This document shows positions 1 to 5,008 of a DNA stretch of 5,008 nt, in pieces. Each line of letters starts with the position of its first letter. The first letter of the stretch is position 1. Source of the stretch: Bacillota bacterium (GTDB lineage: Bacteria > Bacillota_E > Sulfobacillia > Sulfobacillales > Sulfobacillaceae); NCBI GenBank assembly GCA_021802225.1, contig JAKAAS010000200.1, positions 1-5,008 of the forward strand, read 5' to 3'. Both the position numbers and the translations under genes were made by a program. The notes under the pieces are model-generated. The model had not been told where the DNA came from, did no database searches, and was given only the letters and a program-made list of their open reading frames with translations.

Positions 1-915
1 GACCACGACAAGATGCGTGGACTGTATGTAATTGGTGAAAATCCTATTCAGTCGGAAGCCGACAGTGACTATATGCGCCGCTTGTTCAGCAAGCTCGACG
101 CCCTGGTGGTGCAGGATATCTTTTTGACAGCCACTGGAGAAATGGCCGATGTGGTCTTTCCCGCCCGGGTGTCCTTTGCCGAAAGTGAAGGCACTTACAC
201 CAACAGTGAGCGGCGCGTGCAGCGTGTCAAACCCGCGCGCAAGGCTCCGGGAGACGCGCAGGACGACTTGTGGATTGTGGCGTCTTTAGCGCGGGCGATG
301 GGATATCCCTGGCCAGTGCAAGGAGCCCAAGAGGTCTTTGACGAAATGCGTCAGCTGACAACCAATTTTTTGGGGATGACCTATGAGCGCTTAGAACACG
401 AGAACGGCCTGCAGTGGCCAGTGCCGGAGATGGGGCACCCGGGCAGCAAAGTGCTCCACGAACGGCTGTGGGCACCCGAAGTGGCGGACAAAGCGGCCTT
501 TACCCCCGTGGAGTGGTCGCCGCCGGTGGAACTGCCCACTCCCGACTATCCGTTTTTGCTGACGACAGGCCGGAGATTGGCATTCTTCAATACAGGAGTG
601 CAGTCGAATGTCTATGACCACCCCCATAAAATTGGCGAGTGGATGGAAATCCGGGCTGAGGATGCCAAGGCGCTCGGTATGGAAGATGGGGAAGTGATTG
701 CCGTGATTTCCCGGCGCGGGCGGGTGGAGGTTCCGGCCTACTATTCGGACGCGGTCATGTCCGGCACGGTGTTTATGACTTTCCACTTTCCCGACGAGGT
801 GATGACCAACAGCCTGACGATTGACGCAACCGACCCGAGGTCGGGCACGGCGGAATTCAAGGCCGCCGCCGTGCGCTTGGAACGTCTGCAAGATTCGCGG
901 GCAGAAGGCCTGTAA
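1..915 (+). CDS. fdhA: Formate dehydrogenase catalytic (molybdopterin) subunit, C-terminal part; 5' end outside window
   Basis: This is the last 304 residues of a molybdopterin-family oxidoreductase, open from base 1 (D-H-D-K-M...) to TAA. It most resembles the alpha subunit of NAD-dependent formate dehydrogenases, which oxidise formate to CO2 at a bis-molybdopterin-guanine-dinucleotide Mo or W centre in the cytoplasm. Visible motifs, numbered from base 1: GENPIQSEAD (~12-21), VVQDIFLTATGEMADVVFP (~36-54), and the hallmark TYTNSERRVQR (~65-75). From about residue 180 comes the C-terminal molybdopterin-dinucleotide-binding domain, with LLTTGRR (~186-192), FNTGVQ (~196-201), WMEIRAEDAKALG (~214-226) and the ending DATDPRSGTAEFKAAAVR. 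The catalytic Cys/Sec and the N-terminal Fe4S4 domain would lie upstream, so their presence cannot be judged. It is followed after 28 bases by the NuoE-like gene, so the operon is co-directional. The formate dehydrogenase call rests on family motifs plus the NuoE/NuoF partners; another NAD-linked molybdopterin enzyme is less likely. Confidence 0.9.
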   Translation, partial: DHDKMRGLYVIGENPIQSEADSDYMRRLFSKLDALVVQDIFLTATGEMADVVFPARVSFAESEGTYTNSERRVQRVKPARKAPGDAQDDLWIVASLARAMGYPWPVQGAQEVFDEMRQLTTNFLGMTYERLEHENGLQWPVPEMGHPGSKVLHERLWAPEVADKAAFTPVEWSPPVELPTPDYPFLLTTGRRLAFFNTGVQSNVYDHPHKIGEWMEIRAEDAKALGMEDGEVIAVISRRGRVEVPAYYSDAVMSGTVFMTFHFPDEVMTNSLTIDATDPRSGTAEFKAAAVRLERLQDSRAEGL

Positions 916-932
916 GGGTCAGAAACAGAAAA

Positions 933-939
933 GAGGGTG
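933..939 (+). promoter_or_regulatory. Ribosome binding site deciding the GTG start of the NuoE-like gene
   Basis: GAGGGTG lies four bases before the GTG at 944. It is the only good Shine-Dalgarno match in the 28-base gap and fixes the non-ATG start. Confidence 0.6.
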
Positions 940-943
940 ACGG

Positions 944-1393
944 GTGGACACTCAAGATTTAGCGATCACTACGGAGGTCGCGGCGCTGCTTCAGGGAATG
1001 CCGCGGGACCGGTCTCAGCTTTTGCCGGCGCTGTGGCGGGTGGTGGACCGGTATCAGGAGCTCACCCCGGGGGTCATTGACGCCGTGTCCCAGAATCTGA
1101 ACATTCCTTACGCGGAGGTTTACGGGGTCGCGTCGTTTTACACGCTGTTCGACAATGCGCCAGGAAAGGTGCCGGTGCATATCTGCACCGATGTGATGTG
1201 CGCCCTGCAAGGAGCCGGGAGCCTGCAAGAGGCCGCAGAGGAGGCCGCTTTGGGAAGTCCGGTGGCGGTGCGCGAGTCCGCCTGTCTGGGGCAGTGTGAC
1301 CATGCTCCGGCGGCGTGGATTGGATCGCAGGTGATGCGCCGCGCGACGCCAGAGTCGGTCCGGGCTGCGGTGAAGGCGGTGGGTCATGAATGA
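944..1393 (+). CDS. nuoE: NuoE/FdsG-like [2Fe-2S] subunit of NAD-linked formate dehydrogenase
   Basis: This 149-residue protein belongs to the 24-kDa (NuoE/HoxE/FdsG) family, a helical N-terminal region followed by a thioredoxin-like [2Fe-2S] domain. The four cluster cysteines are seen as C81-x4-C86 (CTDVMC) and C114-x3-C118 (CLGQC). The family motif GVASFYTLF spans residues 61-69. Family members pair with the NuoF subunit and carry a low-potential cluster (N1a type) near the FMN. The short length (about 150-170 is usual) shows a stand-alone subunit rather than a HoxF-type fusion. Start: GTG at 944 with a good ribosome site; no better start exists upstream in the gap. Its end overlaps the next gene by eight bases (ATGAATGA), implying translational coupling. 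Since it sits between the molybdopterin subunit and NuoF genes, its job is in the formate dehydrogenase rather than in respiratory complex I. Confidence 0.92.
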   Translation: MDTQDLAITTEVAALLQGMPRDRSQLLPALWRVVDRYQELTPGVIDAVSQNLNIPYAEVYGVASFYTLFDNAPGKVPVHICTDVMCALQGAGSLQEAAEEAALGSPVAVRESACLGQCDHAPAAWIGSQVMRRATPESVRAAVKAVGHE

Positions 1394-2603
1394 AGTGCGC
1401 CGGCTTCTTCCGGACCTGCAATCCGCCTCAGGACCTTCATCCCCTGAGAGGCTGGCAGAGCGCGGATTCGACCAGGCCCTGACGAAAGCGTGGGCGATGA
1501 GCTCCCAGGCCATTATCGACGAGGTGACGGCAAGCGGCATCAAAGGCCGGGGCGGGGCGGCATTCCCGACCGGTCTGAAGTGGTCGAGTGTGAATAAGGC
1601 CGAGGGGCAGACCAAGTACGTGGTGATGAACGCGGATGAGAGCGAACTGGGCACGTTTAAAGACCGGGTGCTGCTCGAAGAAGACCCCCTGGGCGCCCTC
1701 GTGGGGTTGCTGATTGCGGCCCATGCGGTCGGGGCGCGCAAGGCTTTTTGCTATATCCGCGGGGAATACCGGGAAGTGGAGCAGATGCTGGCGAAAGCCA
1801 TCGACACCCTAACGCAGTTGGGTTGGGTGGGGCCGGGCCGCATCGATGTGGAGATTCGCCGGGGAGCGGGGGCTTATATCGCTGGGGAAGAAACAGCCCT
1901 GTTCAACAGTATCGAGGGCAAACGTCCCGAGCCGCGGGTGAAGCCCCCTTTTCCCACCAACAAAGGGCTGTGGGGGTCGCCGACGCTTATACAGAATGTC
2001 GAGACGCTGGCCAATGTGGCCATCTTATTCGCCCATGATGCCCAGTGGTTTGCGGAGTATGGCACGAAAGCCACTGCGGGGACCAAACTGGTCGCGTTAA
2101 GCGGCCACATCCAGCGTCCCGGCGTGTACGAGGTGCCGTTTGGAATGGCGCTGGCAGACATTTTGAACGCTCCGGACTTAGGGGGCGGGGTGGCAGGAAC
2201 AGGACGGCTGCGCGCTGTCCTGCTAGGCGGGGCAGCCGGGACCTTTCTGTCTCCCGACGAAGTTGCTCAGAGCCAGCTGGATTACGCGTCTTTGGGCGCT
2301 TTCGGCGCCAGCATCGGGTCGGGGGCAGTTATGGTCTTCGATGATACGGTGGATTTGCAGTGGGTCTTGACCAAGCTCGCCCGCTTCTTTGCCGATGAAT
2401 CCTGCGGCCAGTGCGTGCCCTGCCGCATCGGCACGCAGAGGATTTGGGAGATTGCTGAAAAAGGCGGCTTGTGGACCAGAACCGAGGACTTGCGGGAACT
2501 GGGGCAGGCTATGCGCGATGCGTCCATCTGTGGTCTGGGCCAGACAGCGCCCCTGGCGCTTTTGTCGATTTTGGACCGGCCTGGGCTGAGGCAGGACGCT
2601 TAA
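1386..2603 (+). CDS. nuoF: NuoF/FdsB-like FMN- and NADH-binding subunit of formate dehydrogenase
   Basis: This 405-residue protein belongs to the 51-kDa (NuoF/HoxF/FdsB) family, where electrons pass between FMN and NAD(H). Seen in order: the glycine-rich FMN/NADH loop GIKGRGGAAFPTGLKW (51-66); NADESELGTFKDR (82-94); the second nucleotide-binding block with GAGAYIAGEETALFNSIEG (160-178) and PTLIQNVET (199-207); an SLBB-like segment around 232-262; and the [4Fe-4S] (N3-type) ligands C340, C343, C346 (ESCGQCVPC) and C382 (ICGLGQ). It lacks the N-terminal thioredoxin-like [2Fe-2S] extension of HoxF/FdsB and the C-terminal 2x[4Fe-4S] tail seen in many electron-bifurcating enzymes. A simple NAD+-linked enzyme is therefore the plainest reading. 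Leu88 replaces the usual Pro in the NADE-x-E-P-G motif, and Met81 and Ala166 stand where Cys is common. The ATG start overlaps the nuoE-like gene by eight bases, with AAGG at 1373-1376 as a likely ribosome site. Confidence 0.95.
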   Translation: MNEVRRLLPDLQSASGPSSPERLAERGFDQALTKAWAMSSQAIIDEVTASGIKGRGGAAFPTGLKWSSVNKAEGQTKYVVMNADESELGTFKDRVLLEEDPLGALVGLLIAAHAVGARKAFCYIRGEYREVEQMLAKAIDTLTQLGWVGPGRIDVEIRRGAGAYIAGEETALFNSIEGKRPEPRVKPPFPTNKGLWGSPTLIQNVETLANVAILFAHDAQWFAEYGTKATAGTKLVALSGHIQRPGVYEVPFGMALADILNAPDLGGGVAGTGRLRAVLLGGAAGTFLSPDEVAQSQLDYASLGAFGASIGSGAVMVFDDTVDLQWVLTKLARFFADESCGQCVPCRIGTQRIWEIAEKGGLWTRTEDLRELGQAMRDASICGLGQTAPLALLSILDRPGLRQDA

Positions 2604-2609
2604 TCCAGA

Positions 2610-2615
2610 AAGGGG
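2610..2615 (+). promoter_or_regulatory. Ribosome binding site of the iron-sulfur subunit gene, favouring a TTG start
   Basis: AAGGGG lies six bases before TTG at 2622 but twelve before ATG at 2628. Spacing favours the TTG; the two starts differ by only two residues (M-T-M...). Confidence 0.5.
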
Positions 2616-2621
2616 AACGAA

Positions 2622-3470
2622 TTGACAATGGGGAATTCCGTAACCCTGCAGATAGACGGCCAGCCGGTTACTGTGGCTCAGGGCACCACCTTGCGCGCCG
2701 CCTGTGATGAGGCGAACCACGCCGTGCCCACATTGTGCTGGCACGAGAATCTGACTCCCGCCAATGCCTGCCGGGCCTGCGTGGTAGAAGTCAAGGGATC
2801 GCGCACTCTCGTCGCGTCATGCTCCCGGCTGGCAGAAGATGGCATGGAGGTGCAGACGGCCAGTGAGCGCGTGCTGAATGCCCGGAAGGTAGTCGCCGAA
2901 CTTTTGCTGTCCACCTCGGATGCCTCGCTGGCGCCGGACCTGCTCAGTCTGGCGGAGACGTCGGGCGCCAATCCAGACCGCTTTGGCGGCGGCGCGACGT
3001 GGCAGCAGCCTGTGCGTGAGGACAATAATCTCTACATCCGTGATTTATCCAAATGCATCTTATGCTACCGCTGTGTGGAAGCCTGCGGGGATGACGCGCA
3101 GAACACCTTTGCCATTGCCGTAGCCGGCCGCGGATTTGGAGCGCATATTGATGCCGGATTCGGGCGCGACCTGCCTGAGTCGGACTGTGTGTACTGCGGC
3201 AACTGTGTGGCCGTGTGTCCAACGGGCGCGCTGATCGGGAAGACCGAATGGGATTTGCGGAGCCAGGGACAGTGGGATGAGAGCCAAATCACCCAGACTG
3301 AAACGGTCTGTTCTTACTGCGGGGTGGGATGTGAATTGGACCTGCACGTGATGGACAACCGGATCGTCAAGGTGACATCCCCGGCAGATCATCCGGTCAC
3401 CCACGGCATGCTGTGCGTGAAGGGCCGTTATGGCTACGAATTTGCGCAGAGTGAAGAGAGGCCCGATTAG
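2622..3470 (+). CDS. NuoG/HoxU-like iron-sulfur subunit ending in a molybdopterin Fe4S4 domain (detached N-terminus of formate dehydrogenase alpha?)
   Basis: This 282-residue protein matches the N-terminal part of NAD-linked formate dehydrogenase alpha subunits. Domains: a [2Fe-2S] ferredoxin domain (~5-85; Cys39, 50, 53, 67); a two-cluster [4Fe-4S] domain (~138-202; C145/148/151/155 and C189/192/195/199, the latter in CVYCGNCVAVCP); and a molybdopterin-oxidoreductase Fe4S4 domain (~227-272; C230, C233, C237 in CSYCGVGC, and C265 in LCVKGRYGYEF, whose Lys267 is conserved in the family). The protein stops ten residues after that motif, just where the Mo-cofactor catalytic domain normally follows. 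HoxU-type proteins (about 230-240 residues) lack this last domain. The usual HxxxCxxCx5C cluster site between the ferredoxin and two-cluster domains is missing: no Cys occurs from 68 to 144. It should pass electrons from the Mo subunit encoded at the start of the operon to the NuoE/NuoF pair. Alternatives are an accessory electron-transfer subunit or a truncated second alpha gene. Confidence 0.88.
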   Translation: MTMGNSVTLQIDGQPVTVAQGTTLRAACDEANHAVPTLCWHENLTPANACRACVVEVKGSRTLVASCSRLAEDGMEVQTASERVLNARKVVAELLLSTSDASLAPDLLSLAETSGANPDRFGGGATWQQPVREDNNLYIRDLSKCILCYRCVEACGDDAQNTFAIAVAGRGFGAHIDAGFGRDLPESDCVYCGNCVAVCPTGALIGKTEWDLRSQGQWDESQITQTETVCSYCGVGCELDLHVMDNRIVKVTSPADHPVTHGMLCVKGRYGYEFAQSEERPD

Positions 3471-3517
3471 GACCCGTTAGACCGCAGCACTATTAATGCC
3501 AGTACAGGGAGTACCAT

Positions 3518-3572
3518 GCGCTCCCCGCTGTGATGGGCACCGCCATGTGCCTATCACAGTGGGGAGCGCTTT
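3518..3572 (+). terminator. Long stem-loop terminator at the end of the formate dehydrogenase operon
   Basis: Bases 3518-3540 pair with 3547-3569 over 23 consecutive positions around a six-base loop (CGCCAT), then TTT at 3570-3572. Two pairs (3527:3560 and 3535:3552) are G-U on plus-strand RNA, but they would be A-C mismatches on minus-strand RNA, so the structure is better suited to plus-strand transcripts. It lies 47 bases after the iron-sulfur subunit's stop. The U-tail is short for a strong intrinsic terminator, so a palindromic repeat or a processing/stability hairpin is possible. Confidence 0.65.
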
Positions 3573-3732
3573 AAAATTCTGCGACTGCCCGGCGCTCAGC
3601 GGAGCCAGCCAGTTTCTCCCTGGCGTCTTCCGTCTTCATCGGGACATCGCAATTTTCCGGCAACCGCTGGTAGGCCGGCTGGGCGTAATCTGCCGTACAC
3701 CCCGGCCCAATTGGAGTTCCGCCGCGTCCCAT
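3571..3732 (-). CDS. Possible 53-residue small protein, function unknown
   Basis: A minus-strand frame starts at ATG (complement 3730-3732) and ends at TAA (complement 3571-3573). The peptide begins MGRGGTPIGPG, runs through DYAQPAYQRLPENCD, and ends in a charged, helix-like stretch (MKTEDAREKLAG...AEF). It has two cysteines (12 and 28) and no membrane segment. Support: the stop codon sits one base from the foot of the stem-loop, as in a convergent gene pair sharing a terminator, and the sequence reads like a soluble protein. Against: AGGAG directly abuts the ATG with no spacing, another minus-strand frame is also open here, and codon-position base composition is only weakly gene-like. The same frame is open further upstream apart from one TAG at complement 3736-3738, so this could be the 3' part of a broken or readthrough gene starting near 3861. 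I do not recognise a family. Confidence 0.3.
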   Translation of the reverse strand: MGRGGTPIGPGCTADYAQPAYQRLPENCDVPMKTEDAREKLAGSAERRAVAEF

Positions 3733-3783
3733 CTCCTATCCCGCTGACGCGGCCCTTTCCATGCCGGAGGTGGCCGCCGGCGC

Positions 3784-3812
3784 TTGGGTTTCCTGCCAAG
3801 AATTGTTATTAT
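3784..3812 (+). promoter_or_regulatory. Candidate sigma-70-type promoter for the hydrolase unit
   Basis: TTGGGT (3784-3789) and TATTAT (3807-3812) are 17 bases apart, in the only clearly AT-rich patch of this intergenic region. Transcription would start near 3819 and reach the small ORF at 3856 and the hydrolase at 3981. The -35 element is weak. A competing choice is an extended -10, TG-G-TATCAT at 3849-3857, which lacks a good -35 and would start inside the small ORF. Confidence 0.4.
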
Positions 3813-3837
3813 GTAATGCTATGGGCTGGAGCGTCAG
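3808..3837 (-). promoter_or_regulatory. Candidate divergent promoter on the minus strand
   Basis: On the minus strand CTGACG (complement 3832-3837, four of six consensus bases) and CATAAT (complement 3808-3813, five of six) are separated by 18 bases. It would serve the possible 53-residue gene, with a leader of roughly 70 bases. Its -10 shares bases with the -10 of the plus-strand candidate, so the two could not be occupied at once. Confidence 0.3.
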
Positions 3838-3855
3838 GTTAAAGAGTGTGGTATC

Positions 3856-3984
3856 ATGCAATTTTCTCTATCGGTCAGTACTGGGGATCCATTAGGATCA
3901 CACGAGACAACTGGCGCCGACCCATGGCGCGTGGACTGGCAGGCCTTGGTGTTCGTCCCGCCGTGGGATGCAGCTAACGGGTGA
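3856..3984 (+). CDS. Possible 42-residue small ORF translationally coupled to the hydrolase
   Basis: ATG at 3856 opens a frame of 42 codons ending in TGA at 3982-3984. That stop overlaps the hydrolase's GTG (3981-3983) as GTGA, a classic coupling arrangement. AAAGAG at 3841-3846 is a moderate ribosome site nine bases ahead. The peptide starts MQFSLSVSTGDPLG and ends WQALVFVPPWDAANG. It has three tryptophans, no cysteine and no clear membrane helix or signal peptide. The second half has GC-rich third codon positions like the neighbouring genes; the first half does not. No family is recognised. The hydrolase has no convincing ribosome site of its own, which fits a need for coupling. A chance open frame of this length in GC-rich DNA is quite possible, and the region could instead be an untranslated leader. 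Confidence 0.33.
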   Translation: MQFSLSVSTGDPLGSHETTGADPWRVDWQALVFVPPWDAANG

Positions 3985-4826
3985 AGGGAAGAGGGATCCT
4001 CATAGAAGTCTTTGCACAGGTCGAGGGAACAGGCAGTCCCGTAATTTTTCTTCCGGGAATGGGCTGGACGGCAGAGTCCGTCTGGCCGCTTCTAGCACTC
4101 CAAGAACGTTATGCTGTGCACTCCCTCGATCTTCCCGGACTGGGCCGCAGCGCCCCGCTGCCCCGGGAAGCGGACTGGGACCAAATAGCCCGATGGGTGA
4201 AAGGGTACTGTGACGGTCAGGGATTTTCCACTGTCCGTGTGATTGGACACTCGGCTGGCGGCCTCACCGCGCTGGCATTTGCGGACTGTTTTCCGGAAAG
4301 AGTCCACCAATTGGTGCTGCTGGACGCCGGATACCAGAAAATTCCCAGATTTCCCTCAGTTATTTCCAAGCCGCTGCGCTATTTGACCCCGCTGTTGAGT
4401 CTCGTCGCGCACAAAGGGGGCGTGGAGTGGGTAACGCGCATGGCTGAACGGTCCGAACCGCGCGATGTCAGCCCGGAGGGCATGGAGAGACAATTTCAGG
4501 CATTTGTTCACGACGAAAATCTTGTGGTGAGCCCCCTGCTCCGCGAGGCTTTTTATGCGGCCATGCGGGAGGTCATGGTCACTCCTGCCGGTGTTTCTTA
4601 TTTGATGGCGCTGTACCGGGCCAACCCGGTTCAGGCGTTCAGCCGCCTCAAACCGCCCACATTGCTCGTCGTGCCGGAGGCTATGACGAATCGCCCGCCC
4701 TTGACGGCGATCGATGAGCTGGGACTGCCAGTGCTGCTGTATGAGGTGCCGGGCGGGCACTTTGTCCACTTTTCCCACCCCGAGATCACTGGGGTGATCG
4801 AGGATTTCTTTGATCACTGGAGTTGA
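3981..4826 (+). CDS. Alpha/beta-fold hydrolase, substrate unknown
   Basis: This 281-residue protein has the length and order of elements of a single-domain alpha/beta hydrolase (esterase/lipase-like, presumably cytoplasmic; no signal peptide seen). The oxyanion-side loop is FLPGMGWT (23-30), DLPGLGRS follows at 50-57, and the nucleophile elbow is GHSAG (89-93) with Ser91. Strand LVLLDAG (111-117) follows, and a cap region lies around 120-220. The C-terminal VPGGHFVHFSHPE (256-268) supplies the catalytic His, most likely His260. The acid is less clear: the usual Asp after the TLLVV strand is absent (VPEAMTNRPP, 231-240), leaving Glu233 or Asp115 as candidates. The GTG start is chosen because no other start codon precedes the first strand (ILIEVFAQVEG). 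It overlaps the upstream small ORF's stop by GTGA. It is separated from the formate dehydrogenase operon by the stem-loop and candidate promoters, so a shared function is not implied. Confidence 0.9.
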   Translation: MKGRGILIEVFAQVEGTGSPVIFLPGMGWTAESVWPLLALQERYAVHSLDLPGLGRSAPLPREADWDQIARWVKGYCDGQGFSTVRVIGHSAGGLTALAFADCFPERVHQLVLLDAGYQKIPRFPSVISKPLRYLTPLLSLVAHKGGVEWVTRMAERSEPRDVSPEGMERQFQAFVHDENLVVSPLLREAFYAAMREVMVTPAGVSYLMALYRANPVQAFSRLKPPTLLVVPEAMTNRPPLTAIDELGLPVLLYEVPGGHFVHFSHPEITGVIEDFFDHWS

Positions 4827-4913
4827 CAGGCCTCCTGCGCGTTTCCGTCGCGTCTTGGTGTACAGCTGTGCGGGCAGACGGAACCATTGAGCGGAAGTTG
4901 GGCAAGCGGCCTA

Positions 4914-4940
4914 TTGCGTCGGCAGATAATTCTGTACAAT
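4914..4940 (+). promoter_or_regulatory. Candidate promoter for the gene at the window's right edge
   Basis: TACAAT (4935-4940, five of six consensus bases) is a good -10, directly preceded by TG. TTGCGT (4914-4919) could be the -35, though the 15-base spacing is short. It lies about 20 bases before the next start codon. Confidence 0.4.
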
Positions 4941-4959
4941 AGTAGAGGCGGCGGGCATT

Positions 4960-5008
4960 ATGATAAGGCTGCGGCGCTTGTGGCCAGCCTTTTTAACTGG
5001 GGCGCAGG
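4960..5008 (+). CDS. Start of an unidentified gene, cut by the window end
   Basis: ATG at 4960 opens a frame of at least 16 codons (MIRLRRLWPAFLTGAQ) to the window edge, preceded by AGAGGCGG at 4944-4951 and a candidate promoter. Three arginines followed by a hydrophobic run suggest a membrane anchor or signal peptide, but too little is visible to name a family. Confidence 0.45.
   Translation, partial: MIRLRRLWPAFLTGAQ

Noticed and set aside
959..1741. Long minus-strand frame (260 codons) opposite the NuoE/NuoF genes
   Set aside because: It is antisense to well-supported genes with intact cofactor motifs; its Arg/Ser/Pro/His-rich product is typical of antisense reading in GC-rich DNA.
3502..3514. 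GTAC-AGGGA-GTAC mini-palindrome before the stem-loop
   Set aside because: A four-base stem is too short to carry meaning by itself.
3471..3515. Frameshifted continuation of the catalytic domain after the iron-sulfur subunit's stop
   Set aside because: The other two frames close within 8-14 codons, and only a vague R-L-x-P-V likeness to the usual R-L-T-x-P-L is seen, too little to call a frameshift.
3496..3747. Plus-strand 83-codon open frame
   Set aside because: It reads straight through the long stem-loop, has no ribosome site, and is rich in Cys, Arg and Pro in no recognisable order.
3596..3799. Minus-strand 67-codon open frame from a TTG
   Set aside because: No ribosome site before the TTG and a low-complexity Gly/Arg-rich product. 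The other minus-strand frame ending at 3571 looks more protein-like.
3880..3980. Riboswitch or structured leader before the hydrolase
   Set aside because: Only a five-pair GCGCC/GGCGC stem and a repeated ACTGGC were found; nothing matches Moco, TPP, FMN, SAM, cobalamin or T-box core motifs as I know them.
4823..4828. Exact TTGACA -35 hexamer across the hydrolase stop
   Set aside because: There is no -10-like sequence 16-18 bases downstream (GC-rich there), so it is probably chance.
4843..4883. Seven-base inverted repeat TTCCGTC/GACGGAA after the hydrolase
   Set aside because: The loop is 27 bases and no T-run follows, so it does not qualify as a terminator.

Overview
The window (about 60% G+C by eye, dense Shine-Dalgarno sites, GTG and TTG starts) looks like chromosomal DNA of a free-living bacterium. 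Strong AG-rich ribosome sites and mixed start codons suggest a high-GC Gram-positive or Firmicute-like host such as the Sulfobacillus/Alicyclobacillus type. That placement is a guess from style, not from a marker gene.

Bases 1-3470 are one tightly packed plus-strand operon for a soluble, NAD-linked, molybdenum (or tungsten) formate dehydrogenase. In order it holds the C-terminal part of the catalytic molybdopterin subunit, a NuoE-like [2Fe-2S] subunit, a NuoF-like FMN/NADH-binding subunit, and a 282-residue iron-sulfur protein. The last protein joins a [2Fe-2S] ferredoxin domain, a two-cluster [4Fe-4S] domain and a molybdopterin-oxidoreductase Fe4S4 domain, then stops where the catalytic domain would normally begin. 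Electrons would run from formate at the Mo site, through the iron-sulfur chain, to FMN on the NuoF-like subunit and on to NAD+. The most interesting point is that what is usually the N-terminus of the large subunit sits in a separate gene at the far end of the operon. This suggests a trans-split (or duplicated) catalytic subunit.

Bases 3471-3980 carry no confident gene. They hold a 23-bp stem-loop that probably terminates the operon, a possible minus-strand small gene (53 codons) whose stop codon abuts that stem-loop, an AT-rich segment with candidate divergent promoters, and a possible plus-strand 42-codon small ORF. The small ORF's stop overlaps the start of the next gene in a GTGA arrangement.

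Bases 3981-4826 encode an alpha/beta-hydrolase with a clear GHSAG nucleophile elbow and an unknown substrate. After it come a candidate promoter and the first 16 codons of another gene, cut by the window end, whose N-terminus looks basic and then hydrophobic.
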